The notes beneath the pieces are model-generated. The model did not search any database and was not told where the DNA came from. It saw only the letters and a program-made list of their open reading frames with translations. Of a stretch of 64,000 nucleotides of DNA, positions 8,291 through 18,020 are shown piece after piece (positions within the stretch are counted from its first letter, which is position 1; every line of letters begins with the position of its first letter). A program made the position numbers and the translations under genes. The stretch covers positions 62,001 to 126,000 of the forward strand of contig JAFYMG010000014.1 in NCBI GenBank assembly GCA_017556705.1. The letters run 5' to 3'. Origin of the DNA: Paludibacteraceae bacterium. Lineage in GTDB: Bacteria; Bacteroidota; Bacteroidia; Bacteroidales; Paludibacteraceae.

Positions 8291-11200
8291 TTATAAGAAT
8301 GTACGTTCTTTCCAATTGCTTGCTTTAGCACCAGCAACAATTGTTGGTGTTTGTGATTTCTTAATTTTTGTATTGGTAAGAGAAGTACGTGCTACTTCTT
8401 TTCTAATGTAGTCAAATAATTGACCATATGAAATTTCACCTTTGCTATCTTGAAGACCTTTTAAAAGGTAGTATGTGAACAAACCATGTGCTTTCTCTTC
8501 ATATTGATGTGCGACCTCATTGCTTGATGATGCAGAGAAGATAACGCTATTTCCTTGAGGTATTCGGTCGTTTACTTTTATTGCAACTCCTTTGGTAGAA
8601 GCCAATGCACCACCTGATTTGGTTAATCCGCTAAAACATGCATCTAGGAATACAACGCTTTCGGATGATATTTCTGCTAACATGGCGTACAAATCACTGA
8701 CTTTGTAACCAGTATTTGCAATATCGACTGCTACACCGTCTTTTGGCAATAGGTAGGTGCTTTTGGTTAATTCATCAGGAATTCCATGCCCTGAATAATA
8801 GAATATAATCTTTTTCTCCTCAGTTAATACTTCATTGTTTGCAACTTCGCGAAGCCAGTTTACAGATTGTTTGATATTACTATATGTAGCATCTGCCTTA
8901 AATTGTATATTCTCCTCTGGTATCCCCAATGTTTTGATGCAATAATCTTTAAAGATAATGCCATCATTATAAGCATATTGAACCATTGGTGCTTCGTCGT
9001 AATTCGTGTTAGCAATAATAACAACAAATGTATTTTCTTGTTTCTTGCTAGTCAATGGAATACTTATATCTACATCAGATTTACCAATAGATATACTAGA
9101 AGTAGAAAATGTTTGTTTACCTTTTTTTGTAGATGATAGATTAGTGTCAATTGAAATCTCATCAAAGTCATAGTTGACTTGGGCAATATTATATTTCAGT
9201 GATGCTTCGTTGCTATATTTGTACACTCGATCTGCAGATAGATAAAATTTGTATTCTGCCAAACCGACTTCATCGTTTTCTACGTAGAATGTAGGTTCTT
9301 TTTTCAAAGACGCAAACATAGTTTTGAACTCTTGTGCATCATCAGCAGGTACAGGTACCAAAATATCTTCTTTGCTATATTTGGTTTTGATACGATATGT
9401 TTCGTTATCTGGGTCATAATTTCCTACAATCTCAAGATCGTCTTGTACCAATGCTTCTTGGAATCTGTCGAGATATGCTTTTTGTGCATCTTTGGTTAAT
9501 GCGTAAACCATTTGTTTGCGGGTTTCGACATTCACTCGTTTTTTCCAATCATCAATCTTTTCAAACTCTCCTTTTTTTTGCCAATCATTGATGATGCGTT
9601 CTACATAGTTTTGTGCAAAGAAACTGAATTTCATTTTATTGGCAAGCATTTGAGGATATTGTGTATAGAATGTACTTCCTGCGGCATTCGTTTGTGTTAT
9701 AGTAGGTAAATTTTCTTGCTCCAAATCATGCTTTTTATTTTTGGCATATACTTCTACTTTGTTGTTAACTTGTTCGCGTTTGATTTTGATGGGAACGATT
9801 ATTTCACCAGCATAATTCATTGCTCCATATTTTGTGCCAGATTGTACGAGGATGTGATCCTCAAACAAATCTACAATTTGAATGTTTGGGATAGGTTGAA
9901 ATAACTCTTGTCCGTTAAAATCGACTAATGTAGTACCTTGTGTATTTGAAACAACAAACGCATGATGCTGTGCAAAAAAGCGGATATCGCGTTTGTACTT
10001 GCATGGAACGATTTCTTTTCCATAAGTCGCATAGATGCCATATAGTCCCTTTTGGCATACTTGAAGGAATGGAGAATTGACAAAATAGGATGAGTATTTA
10101 TTGATAGGCATGATTGCAACTCCATCTCCATCATATAAGCCAATGGTATTATCTTTTTTGAGTTGGAAGGCGAAGATGTTCAAAGCCTCAAGTTTTCCAT
10201 ATTCTATATCGCTATATTCACATGGGAAGATAAGTACTCCATTATTTGTATATAAACCTATCTTTTCATCTTTGATTGTTTTAATATATTCGCCATTAGG
10301 TCCAAATGCTTCCATTTTAGAGAAATTTGTAGGTAGCAATTCCTTTCCTGAACGAAAATCAGTTAGTCCCCAAAGTCCCTTTTGCTGTGTGAACAAACAA
10401 AGTTTTCCACAAATCCGATCTAATCTAACGTTTTGATATTGGCAAGGGTACAATTCTTTGGCCTGTGCGGTAAATACGCCCCATCTATTGTCCTTTTTGC
10501 ACAATAAATATCCTTCTGAAAGTTTAATATCTGAATATTCACAAGGGAGTAATTTCTTTCCAATAGGTGATAATACACCATATTTGGCATTCACACAAAT
10601 TAAGATGTTTTTGTTAGGAAATACTTCCTTCTTTACGCGCGTGCTACTGGTACAGGGAATGATTACTTCCATCCTAGCATTAACCAAACCATTTTTTTCA
10701 TCTTTCTTTACATCAGCAAATCCATCTTTTGTTGAAATAGCCTTATAATCAATCTCGGTATAAGGGCATGGCTGTTGAAATGAGAAAGCCTTCCAATAAT
10801 ATCCATTTTCAGGTTCCGTAGGTTTGTTAGGTATTGGGTTGTAAGGCTCAATAGGTGGAGTTAATAGATTATTTTCTGCTAACACCTCTTTTTCTATAGC
10901 GTCATAGTTGACACTACTCGCAGCTACGGCTTGTGATACTCCTGATGCGATACCCCCAAGAATGCTACCAAGAATTCCCGCATTGTTATAATTAGCAGCG
11001 TTCTTCTGAGATTCGTATTGAGCTTGACGTTGTGCATGTGCTACTTGCTTTTTATACCGTTCTCTAGCAACTGTCTTTGCGTATTCTACTTGCTTATTGT
11101 ATGCATTTAAGTGTCCTTCATATTCGGCTTTGATTTGTTTGTATTTTTGATATGCGATTTGATAATCTTTCATGCTTTGTTGCCACATGTCATGTGCTGC

Positions 11201-11482
11201 TTTTTTTTGCATATCAATTAGATTAAATTCTACAAAACCATCGTATAATTTGTATGACAAAGCCTCGGAAACAATAACATTACCTTTTATATCACCCATT
11301 CCATAATACGTTTGCCCATTTTTTGTGTATTTTAGGAGATACCATCCCCCATTGTTGGGATAATATTGCACATACGAAAATTTGGATTTGAAATAATTTT
11401 CAACTGCAGCATCCTGTGCCAAAGCAATGGAACCAATAGAGTAATGCACAACAAATGAAATAAATAGGAGTATTTTTTTCAT
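8291..11482 (-). CDS. Secreted caspase-family (C14) protein with WG repeats
   Basis: 1063 residues. Order: signal peptide (about 1-22); a helical, Lys/Gln-rich coiled region (about 95-165) with a Gly/Ala-rich hydrophobic patch near 170; seven or more WG/beta-type repeats (about 240-590), for example YGVLSPIGKKLLPCEY, WGVFTAQAKELYPCQY, IGLYTNNGVLIFPCEY and YGIYATYGKEIVPCKY; a linker; and a C-terminal caspase-like peptidase domain from about residue 815 with FYYSGHG (His about 897) and VFLDACFSG (Cys about 947), the catalytic dyad. It is exported, so it likely acts in the periplasm or at the surface. The gene is more AT-rich than ftsK and trxB and splits a neighbourhood normally tight, suggesting later acquisition. 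Substrate unknown. Confidence 0.85.
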   Translation of the reverse strand: MKKILLFISFVVHYSIGSIALAQDAAVENYFKSKFSYVQYYPNNGGWYLLKYTKNGQTYYGMGDIKGNVIVSEALSYKLYDGFVEFNLIDMQKKAAHDMWQQSMKDYQIAYQKYKQIKAEYEGHLNAYNKQVEYAKTVARERYKKQVAHAQRQAQYESQKNAANYNNAGILGSILGGIASGVSQAVAASSVNYDAIEKEVLAENNLLTPPIEPYNPIPNKPTEPENGYYWKAFSFQQPCPYTEIDYKAISTKDGFADVKKDEKNGLVNARMEVIIPCTSSTRVKKEVFPNKNILICVNAKYGVLSPIGKKLLPCEYSDIKLSEGYLLCKKDNRWGVFTAQAKELYPCQYQNVRLDRICGKLCLFTQQKGLWGLTDFRSGKELLPTNFSKMEAFGPNGEYIKTIKDEKIGLYTNNGVLIFPCEYSDIEYGKLEALNIFAFQLKKDNTIGLYDGDGVAIMPINKYSSYFVNSPFLQVCQKGLYGIYATYGKEIVPCKYKRDIRFFAQHHAFVVSNTQGTTLVDFNGQELFQPIPNIQIVDLFEDHILVQSGTKYGAMNYAGEIIVPIKIKREQVNNKVEVYAKNKKHDLEQENLPTITQTNAAGSTFYTQYPQMLANKMKFSFFAQNYVERIINDWQKKGEFEKIDDWKKRVNVETRKQMVYALTKDAQKAYLDRFQEALVQDDLEIVGNYDPDNETYRIKTKYSKEDILVPVPADDAQEFKTMFASLKKEPTFYVENDEVGLAEYKFYLSADRVYKYSNEASLKYNIAQVNYDFDEISIDTNLSSTKKGKQTFSTSSISIGKSDVDISIPLTSKKQENTFVVIIANTNYDEAPMVQYAYNDGIIFKDYCIKTLGIPEENIQFKADATYSNIKQSVNWLREVANNEVLTEEKKIIFYYSGHGIPDELTKSTYLLPKDGVAVDIANTGYKVSDLYAMLAEISSESVVFLDACFSGLTKSGGALASTKGVAIKVNDRIPQGNSVIFSASSSNEVAHQYEEKAHGLFTYYLLKGLQDSKGEISYGQLFDYIRKEVARTSLTNTKIKKSQTPTIVAGAKASNWKERTFL

Positions 11483-11568
11483 ACAATATTGATAGATTAA
11501 TTTAAGGGTTTGTTAGAGTGCTTGTTATATTTACATGTTATATGTTATAAGCAAATTTGCATAACTAA

Positions 11569-14073
11569 TTAGCAACCGAGTTCTTGTAGTTTTTTGTCAA
11601 GTTCGTCGAGACTTTGGATCAGTACATCACGGCCTTTAGGACCTTTGTTTGGACCTACAATACCTGCTGCTTCGAGTTGGTCAGAGAGCTTGCCTGCACG
11701 GTTGTACCCTATCTCGAAGGCACGTTGCAGACGCGAGGTAGAACCTTCTTGTTTAGTTACTACATAGCGCGCTACATCCGCAAACATTGGATCTAGGCGC
11801 TTTAAATCCACCGCGCCAGGTGCCAATGCTTCGCCGTCGCTACCCTCTGGGATATATTCAGGCAATTGGTATGGCTCGAAATAGTGCTGTTGCTTCTCAA
11901 TATGCTCGACAATAGCATCTACTTCTGGGGTATCTACAAAAGCACATTGCACACGAGTGACGTTAGCATTGCCCGAATAGAGCGAGTCACCGCGTCCAAT
12001 GAGTTGCTCAGCACCTTTGCCATCCAGCACCGTACGCGAGTCAATAACAGATTGTGTGCGTAGCGCGATACGCGTTGGGATATTCGCCTTGATAACACCC
12101 GTAACGATATTCACAGAAGGACGTTGCGTAGCAAGGATCATGTGCATACCTACGGCACGCGCTTTCTGCGTGATACGGGCGATAGGAGTCTCTACTTGCT
12201 TGCCTGCTTGCATGATAAAGTCGCCATACTCGTCGATGATAATCACAATATAAGGCAAGAATTGGTGATGGAGCGAATCTGCCACCAGTTTTTCTGGATT
12301 GAGGCGGCGGGCAACAAACTTTTCGTTGTAGTCCTCGAGGTTACGCACACCTGCATCCATGAGCAGTTTGTAGCGGTTCTCCATCTCAATTACGAGCGAA
12401 TTAAGGGTATTGACCACTTTGTCGCAGTCAGTAATAACGATATTCTCGTCCTCAGTGTCAGGGGTGGCAGCGAGGTAGTGGCGAAGTAGCGGTTTGTAGG
12501 GTGCAAACTCAACCATCTTAGGGTCAACCATTACTAGTTTGAGCTCGGCAGGGTGCTTCTTGTAGAGCAGAGAAGTAATAATAGCATTGATAGCTACGGA
12601 CTTACCTGTACCTGTGGCACCCGCTACGAGCAGGTGAGGGGTCTTTGCCAAGTCGAACATAAAGACCTCGTTGGTGATAGTGCGACCGTAGGCAATAGGC
12701 AGACGCATCTTCTTCTCTTCTTGGAACCGCTTGGAGGCGATGACTGAGTGCATAGATACCGTTTGCGGATTTTCGTTTGGCACCTCAATACCGATGGTTC
12801 CCTTACCTGGAATAGGGGCTATGATACGGATACCCATCGCAGAAAGTGAAAGCATGATATCGCTCTCAAGGTTCTGAATCTTGGAGATACGCACGCCTGC
12901 TTGCGGTACGATCTCATAAAGGGTAACGGTAGGACCAACAGTAGCTTTGATGGACTCAATCTCAATACCATAGTTGCGCAAGGTTGTCACAATGCGGTTA
13001 GCATTGGCTTGCTGCTCCTCCTGGTTGATGACGGGAGCTGTCTCGTTGTCGTATACCTTCAAGAGATTGAGTGAAGGGAACTTGTATAGTTCAAGATCTT
13101 TGCGTGGGTCGTACGGACCAAGTTTGCGAAGCAAATACTCAGGGTCATCCTCCGAGAGTTCTACCTCTTTGACCTCTTCAACGGATACTTCTACATTCTC
13201 CTCAATGTCTATGTCTTCTTCCACCTCTTCTGCTACAATCTCCTCCTCTGTCTTTGCCACCTCTACATCTACTACAATCGCAGGTTCCTCTGGCATAGTA
13301 GTATCTGCTGTGGTGTTTTCTAGTACGATCTTGATAGGTTCAGATGGTTGCTCCTCTTCGATCTCTGACTCATCAATCTCCTCTTCTGTCTTGGGTTTGG
13401 TAAATAGTCTCTTAATCCAATCGCCTATTCGTTGGCAATGCTCCACAAAATGCTTATCAATCACAATCAAGAAGACAATCATGGTCGCCAATAATATGAT
13501 CAGCAATCCAAACCATTGTACATAGGACATAGCCCATTTGGATACAACCTCACCTACTGTGCCTCCCCAACGGAAGAAAGAGCCCATACCGATGATCTGT
13601 TGTGCAAAGCCTAATGCCACCGCACTCCATACAAGCAAAAATAAGCTAATGAATAGCAATCGCCAGCGGCGGAGTGGAAACTCCACGATTAACCGTGCTG
13701 CGTATAATCCTAGAGCGATAAGAGCAATAATGGACATCACTCCAAAGGTGCCATCTACTAGCCAATCGGCTACGATAGCTCCAGGCAATCCAAGAGTATT
13801 TTGTATCTCGCCACGCATTTCGCTGCGATCACCTGCGTATTTAACGATTGAATAGTCTTCAGCTCCTGTGAGGAAAAAACTGAAATATGCTACCACCAAC
13901 ATCAATACAACAGCAGCCATGATGACTCCTGTCGCGATACGGAAGCGGTCGCTCATTACGACATCACGCACGGAAAGGAAAAACTCCTTGATTCCTGTAT
14001 TCTCTACAGTGATAGGTTTTTGTCTGCCCGTTGTGGTGGGCGCAGCTGTTGGTCTTGTTACTCTTCTTGCCAT
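11569..14073 (-). CDS. ftsK: DNA translocase FtsK/SpoIIIE
   Basis: 834 residues from the ATG at 14073 (an upstream in-frame ATG lies near the -7 box and is rejected). It has four or five membrane helices in the first 200 residues, an acidic linker rich in Glu and Val (about 240-330), and the motor domain with Walker A GATGTGKS near residue 487 and Walker B VIIIDEYGDF. The C-terminal winged-helix gamma domain follows (TSRLQRAFEIGYNRAGKL). It pumps chromosomal DNA through the closing septum and supports dimer resolution. A well-formed promoter sits directly upstream on the minus strand. Confidence 0.95.
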   Translation of the reverse strand: MARRVTRPTAAPTTTGRQKPITVENTGIKEFFLSVRDVVMSDRFRIATGVIMAAVVLMLVVAYFSFFLTGAEDYSIVKYAGDRSEMRGEIQNTLGLPGAIVADWLVDGTFGVMSIIALIALGLYAARLIVEFPLRRWRLLFISLFLLVWSAVALGFAQQIIGMGSFFRWGGTVGEVVSKWAMSYVQWFGLLIILLATMIVFLIVIDKHFVEHCQRIGDWIKRLFTKPKTEEEIDESEIEEEQPSEPIKIVLENTTADTTMPEEPAIVVDVEVAKTEEEIVAEEVEEDIDIEENVEVSVEEVKEVELSEDDPEYLLRKLGPYDPRKDLELYKFPSLNLLKVYDNETAPVINQEEQQANANRIVTTLRNYGIEIESIKATVGPTVTLYEIVPQAGVRISKIQNLESDIMLSLSAMGIRIIAPIPGKGTIGIEVPNENPQTVSMHSVIASKRFQEEKKMRLPIAYGRTITNEVFMFDLAKTPHLLVAGATGTGKSVAINAIITSLLYKKHPAELKLVMVDPKMVEFAPYKPLLRHYLAATPDTEDENIVITDCDKVVNTLNSLVIEMENRYKLLMDAGVRNLEDYNEKFVARRLNPEKLVADSLHHQFLPYIVIIIDEYGDFIMQAGKQVETPIARITQKARAVGMHMILATQRPSVNIVTGVIKANIPTRIALRTQSVIDSRTVLDGKGAEQLIGRGDSLYSGNANVTRVQCAFVDTPEVDAIVEHIEKQQHYFEPYQLPEYIPEGSDGEALAPGAVDLKRLDPMFADVARYVVTKQEGSTSRLQRAFEIGYNRAGKLSDQLEAAGIVGPNKGPKGRDVLIQSLDELDKKLQELGC

Positions 14074-14127
14074 AAGTTTTAATAGAAATTCATAGTTATT
14101 ATTAGGATAATTTTGTGTTTCAGCCTG

Positions 14128-14158
14128 CAAAGGTACAAAAAATATACGATTTTACCAA
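14128..14158 (-). promoter_or_regulatory. Promoter for ftsK
   Basis: On the minus strand TTG (14156-14158) and TACCTTTG (14128-14135) are 20 nt apart. The -33 element lies just 9 bp beyond the stop of the upstream nuclease gene. Confidence 0.85.
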
Positions 14159-14166
14159 AAAAATAT

Positions 14167-15453
14167 TTATTTATCGCCTAATTGTAAGCTAATCAGTATC
14201 GGGTCGTGGTCCGCGCAGCGGAACATCGTTTTGTCGAGACGACGTTTATATCCACGCGAGTAAAAGTAGTCTGCATTGAGGTGATAGGGGTGCACTGCTT
14301 TCACCTGCGCAGCCATCGTTGGAGAGGCAAACGCGCGATCCAAATAGCCTGCCTCGCTATGATAAACATAGGAGTAGCCCGTTGAATCATATTGCATTAG
14401 GATGTCCTCGTATCCTGCCCCAATGATGGTTTGGATAGGTTGCTCTTGGGTATAGCAGTTGTAGTCGCCTACGAGCAGGATATCCGCGTCACCAAACAAT
14501 TGCTCTTGCTCTATTCTGTTGAGCATAACAAGCAGGCTATCCACATTCACCATACGCTTGGCATTCGATTCATCGCCTGTACCCCGTTTGGATCGCAAGT
14601 GGTTAATATTCAGCACAAAGCGTTCGCCGCTCTTTACCTCTTCGAAGCCGCATGCCACCATGCGATAGTGGTAATGATTGCTTGGGTCATGATAACCATA
14701 TTGTAGGTCACCATATGGTCGCACACGGTCGCTGCGGTAGATATACCCACAAGAAATCGTATCGCCATTGCTCCAGCCCTGTGACACATAGGCATAGCGC
14801 ACTTTTTTTGCTTTGGCATTCATCGCATCCACTAGCATCTGGGCGGCACTATCACCTTTTTGTATTTCGCAGATAGCATAGATATCGGCATTGATATGGG
14901 TGAGGGCTTTACAGATTTTCTCTGTTTGAATAGCTTGTTGCTCTTTGGTGGTTTTGCGATGCGCATAGCCGCCCAAATCATAAAAATAATTTTGGATATT
15001 GGCGGCACAAACGAGCAATCCTTTTGGCATTTTTGGTTTTGGGTCAGGCTTGTTATTCTGGAATTTAGGAGTAGCGCCAGTCACAAGTTTTCCTGGTGCA
15101 ACCACACGCGCGGTCAGGTTCTTCAGCACAGCACCCGTGCGCACTTCGTAGTTGCGGATATTGCATGTTAATCGGATGATTTGTGCCCTATTTGCTTGTT
15201 TTATCGCCCAATAATTGGTGCTGTCGCCCTCCGCCAAACCTATGGCACGCTCTTCTGGAACGTACAAACGCTCGGGAGCTAGAATCAGCGAATCGTAGTA
15301 GTTACCACATACATAGAGTGGAGTAGTGATTTGCACCATTTTGCCTACGTATGGCTCCCAACCATCGGCAAATGATTCTGGAAATTGCACTTTCTCCAAG
15401 GCAAACAGCGAAATGGAGAACAACATAGTCAATATAAAAACGATTCTGCGCAT
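14167..15453 (-). CDS. Secreted endonuclease/exonuclease/phosphatase family protein
   Basis: 428 residues from MRRIVFILTMLFSISLFA, a signal peptide; an in-frame ATG 27 nt earlier lies too close to the -7 box. The N-terminal part has an OB-like region. The EEP domain follows, with AANIQNYF (metal-site Asn), AICEIQKGD (Glu), LVGDYNCYTQE (catalytic Asp and Asn) and a C-terminal FRCADHDPILISL (Asp-His pair). It is an Mg-dependent phosphoesterase, probably a periplasmic or surface nuclease related to the BACON/lamin-tail nuclease group of Bacteroidetes. It is a single gene, divergent from the next lipoprotein and with its own promoter. Substrate not determined. Confidence 0.85.
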   Translation of the reverse strand: MRRIVFILTMLFSISLFALEKVQFPESFADGWEPYVGKMVQITTPLYVCGNYYDSLILAPERLYVPEERAIGLAEGDSTNYWAIKQANRAQIIRLTCNIRNYEVRTGAVLKNLTARVVAPGKLVTGATPKFQNNKPDPKPKMPKGLLVCAANIQNYFYDLGGYAHRKTTKEQQAIQTEKICKALTHINADIYAICEIQKGDSAAQMLVDAMNAKAKKVRYAYVSQGWSNGDTISCGYIYRSDRVRPYGDLQYGYHDPSNHYHYRMVACGFEEVKSGERFVLNINHLRSKRGTGDESNAKRMVNVDSLLVMLNRIEQEQLFGDADILLVGDYNCYTQEQPIQTIIGAGYEDILMQYDSTGYSYVYHSEAGYLDRAFASPTMAAQVKAVHPYHLNADYFYSRGYKRRLDKTMFRCADHDPILISLQLGDK

Positions 15454-15479
15454 TGGATACTCATTTTGCAAATATGCCA

Positions 15480-15510
15480 CAAAGGTACTACTTTTTTACG
15501 AGATATGCAA
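15480..15510 (-). promoter_or_regulatory. Promoter for the EEP-family gene
   Basis: Minus-strand TTG (15508-15510) and TACCTTTG (15480-15487) with 20-nt spacing; transcription should begin near 15473, placing the ATG at 15453 in a short leader. Confidence 0.85.
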
Positions 15511-15547
15511 GAATTCCTGCAAAATAGCCATAATTCTTTTTTTTTAT

Positions 15548-15578
15548 TTGCGTATATGCTTTTTTTGTAGTACTTTTG
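15548..15578 (+). promoter_or_regulatory. Promoter for the DUF6973-like lipoprotein
   Basis: TTG (15548-15550) and TACTTTTG (15571-15578) with 20-nt spacing, divergent from the promoter at 15480-15510. It makes the ATG at 15600 the start, not the in-frame codon at 15576. Confidence 0.8.
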
Positions 15579-15599
15579 CACAAAATTTTGGATAAAACC

Positions 15600-16628
15600 A
15601 TGCGTAAGTATTTCGTATTTTTGATAGGATTAGCATGTGGGATGCTTGTTAGTTGCCGTACGCAGAAGACACTACATCAACCTGTTGTACTACAGGCTGA
15701 TACGACTGTCATTCCAGATTTCCCCGCTGAGGTACTATACGTGTTAGGAGCACGTTGGGAAGCAGATACTGCATTGCAAGATCATACGATCGCAGAGTAT
15801 ATAGAGGGAGAACTGATGCGTTTGTATCCAGAAAAAGCTTATGCGGGATATATCGATCGATTGTGTGCGCTGACCGATGGGTTATTGGTGTCTTCGCAAC
15901 GAAAACCAATCTTATTTAATCCGCACAGACAAGAAATCAATTTTTTGTCAACAGCATCGCTAAGGGCTGATTTTTATGAGGTGTTAGACTCATTATCGCT
16001 GGAGGAGGAGATGGAGGTGCTTGAACTGACACCGCAGGAGCAAGCAGATTGGGATGTCTTGCAATCGCTTGTGCACAGCGAACAACCGATTACGCGTGCT
16101 GCATTTGATACCCTTAACATTGAGTTCTTTGACGAAGAAAACGTCCTTCTTACCTTGCTACTATGGCGTGGTCCAAGGTTGTTTTATCGTGTGTTGCAGA
16201 GCAAAGCTCGTGCCGAGAAATTGGCTCGCTATTATTATGGTGAAGCTACCAACAATGGCCGTCCTGGCGATGCGTTTAAACACATTTACGTCAATGTCCT
16301 ATTGCGGACGTATGTAGGTGAGTGGCTTTCGCATGCCATCATGGATATTTTCTGGGAGTGGAAGAGCCCTAATGCACCCTGCGATCACTATATGGACTTG
16401 CACAACAATATCATTGGTCGTCAAACGCGTTACGATGATTTTACTACCATTGACGCACAATGTTCCGACATGCGTCATTGGTTGCAATGGGCTGAAAATG
16501 TGCAACATTTTGTACAGGATTCTGTCAATGGCGACTATCAGGTGTGGAACAAAGAGACGCCTACTTTCGTAGTCGAATCTGCTGCCCAAAAAATTAGCGA
16601 TACACAGTATATTTATTGGGATAAATAA
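15600..16628 (+). CDS. Lipoprotein with DUF6973-like domain
   Basis: 342 residues. The signal peptide ends in the lipobox LVSC, so the mature protein starts at a lipidated Cys near residue 19. The C-terminal half carries NNGRPGDAFKHIYVNVLL and YMDLHNNIIGRQTRYD, which match the GDAFRHAYWNAL...MDLHNNxxGR pattern I know from DUF6973 proteins; conserved His, Asp and Asn suggest a hydrolase-like metal or catalytic centre but no activity is established. Membrane-anchored, probably periplasmic or surface. It stands alone behind its own promoter and converges on the patatin gene with only 7 nt between stops. Confidence 0.7.
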   Translation: MRKYFVFLIGLACGMLVSCRTQKTLHQPVVLQADTTVIPDFPAEVLYVLGARWEADTALQDHTIAEYIEGELMRLYPEKAYAGYIDRLCALTDGLLVSSQRKPILFNPHRQEINFLSTASLRADFYEVLDSLSLEEEMEVLELTPQEQADWDVLQSLVHSEQPITRAAFDTLNIEFFDEENVLLTLLLWRGPRLFYRVLQSKARAEKLARYYYGEATNNGRPGDAFKHIYVNVLLRTYVGEWLSHAIMDIFWEWKSPNAPCDHYMDLHNNIIGRQTRYDDFTTIDAQCSDMRHWLQWAENVQHFVQDSVNGDYQVWNKETPTFVVESAAQKISDTQYIYWDK

Positions 16629-16635
16629 ACCAAAA

Positions 16636-17478
16636 TTATTCCTTCAAGTATTCCAACAGCAATGGCCATTGTTCTGTGGCATCTTGCATGCCCAAGGCGT
16701 GCAAGGCTTTCAACTTCTCTGCGTCTTTCTCCAGGCGGGCGACGGTAATGTTCTCCGACGGACGAATCACAAACACTTTGCCCTCTTTCTCCAACTCTTT
16801 AATCTGCTGAATACGAGCATTATAGTGGTCATTTCGTTGCTCAATCGTGCGCAACAATTCCTTGTGCTGCGGGAACGCCAAACGGCACATTGGAGCGATA
16901 TTGTCGTTGCGCACATAATCCATTGGGCGAGTCAGTACGATAATCACCTTGTCGCAACCAAGCTCCAGACACTTGTCCAGCGGGATATTGTCCGCCAGTC
17001 CGCCGTCAAGGTACTTTTCGCCCTGCCACTCCACAGGCTGACAGATGATTGGCAGCGATGCCGAAGCACGAATCACATCCATCTGCGCCCATGTGTCGGT
17101 AATACGTACATACTCCGCCTTGCCAGTGCGCATATTGGTGATGGTGGCATAAAACTCGGCTTTCGATTGCTCAAAGGTCTCTTCATCAAACGGATCCAGT
17201 TCGCGAGGTAGCAGCCCGTAGGCAAAATCCTTGTTGATCATATTGCCTGTGGTCAGCCATGAGTGCATACTAATATAGCGGCGTTCGCCTACATAGCGGC
17301 AGTTGTAGCGCAACACACGCCCACGCTGCTGCGACAATAGGTTCACACCAAAGGTCACACCTGCCGAAGTACCACACACCACGTCTGGCATAAAATAATT
17401 ATCCATCATCACATCCAGCACACCTGCGGTATATAAGCCCCGCATGCCGCCACCTTCCAAGACAAGTCCGACTTTCAT
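16636..17478 (-). CDS. Patatin-like phospholipase
   Basis: 280 residues. Family motifs are intact: oxyanion GGGMRG at the start, the nucleophile elbow GTSAG (Ser near residue 39), and DGG (Asp near residue 158) in KYLDGGLADNIP. Patatins are Ser-Asp dyad lipid acyl hydrolases; there is no signal peptide, so it is probably cytoplasmic, like the RssA/YjjU-type bacterial patatins. The C-terminal helical tail (RTIEQRNDHYNARIQQIKE) fits YjjU-type proteins. Own promoter upstream. Confidence 0.9.
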   Translation of the reverse strand: MKVGLVLEGGGMRGLYTAGVLDVMMDNYFMPDVVCGTSAGVTFGVNLLSQQRGRVLRYNCRYVGERRYISMHSWLTTGNMINKDFAYGLLPRELDPFDEETFEQSKAEFYATITNMRTGKAEYVRITDTWAQMDVIRASASLPIICQPVEWQGEKYLDGGLADNIPLDKCLELGCDKVIIVLTRPMDYVRNDNIAPMCRLAFPQHKELLRTIEQRNDHYNARIQQIKELEKEGKVFVIRPSENITVARLEKDAEKLKALHALGMQDATEQWPLLLEYLKE

Positions 17479-17504
17479 TCTTTTGCCTTATGATTTTTCG
17501 CCTG

Positions 17505-17535
17505 CAAAGATACGACTTTTTTCTGACATACGCAA
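17505..17535 (-). promoter_or_regulatory. Promoter for the patatin gene
   Basis: Minus-strand TTG (17533-17535) and TATCTTTG (17505-17512), 20-nt spacing. Confidence 0.85.
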
Positions 17536-17575
17536 GGGAAGTTTGTGTTTGTATGTTTTTTTCTTCTCTGAACAT

Positions 17576-17606
17576 TTGGAGTTATAAGATTTTTTTTGTA
17601 TCTTTG
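17576..17606 (+). promoter_or_regulatory. Promoter for the 119-residue protein gene
   Basis: TTG (17576-17578) and TATCTTTG (17599-17606), 20-nt spacing, divergent from the patatin promoter 40 bp away. Confidence 0.85.
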
Positions 17607-17640
17607 CAGTCGAATTATTAACCTTTAAACATTGAGAACT

Positions 17641-18000
17641 ATGATAGTACATGTAGCATCGTTTTTAGAAAGTATCGGCGGGTCAATTGACAAAGATCAT
17701 TACCTCCGTTCTATCCCTGGCAGGTTGGGTTATGCTGCCTATTGTCACAAACCAGATTACTCCAAGAAAAAGCGCCAAGAAATGTCGCAACGCCCTATGG
17801 TCAAGGCATTTAGTCAAGTGTCAGCCGCGGCAAGTGCTATCCTTCGCGACCCTATCCAACGCGAAGAATGGGCTATGAAACACCGTGCTGCTTTGCGTGA
17901 GGCAAGCAAGCATCAGCGCATGCCAAAAGATGGCAAACCTGCCGTACCTGCACGCCTCTGCGATTTCGTAAGAAAAGAACTGAGCAAATCCACTTCTTAA
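17641..18000 (+). CDS. Unrecognised small basic protein
   Basis: 119 residues starting at the ATG about 27 nt after the predicted transcription start. I do not recognise a family. It is basic (many Lys and Arg, e.g. KPDYSKKKRQEMSQRPMVK), has no signal peptide or membrane segment, and reads as mostly helical with a hydrophobic N-terminus (IVHVASFLESIGGSI). A strong promoter, good codon use and an isolated position support a real gene. The stop codon is the first triplet of a TAATTCA 7-bp array, which is directly followed by two 11-bp arrays. A nucleic-acid-binding or structural role is possible but unsupported. Confidence 0.7.
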   Translation: MIVHVASFLESIGGSIDKDHYLRSIPGRLGYAAYCHKPDYSKKKRQEMSQRPMVKAFSQVSAAASAILRDPIQREEWAMKHRAALREASKHQRMPKDGKPAVPARLCDFVRKELSKSTS

Positions 18001-18020
18001 TTCATAATTCATAATTCTTA
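17998..18020 (+). repeat. 7-bp array at a stop codon
   Basis: TAATTCA twice then TAATTCT and TA. The first TAA is the stop of the preceding gene. Confidence 0.75.

Noticed and set aside
8291-11482. Anti-phage defence system around the caspase gene
   Set aside because: The protein is exported and its neighbours are ftsK, lolA and trxB; no cyclase, gasdermin, TPR-CHAT or CRISPR partners nearby.
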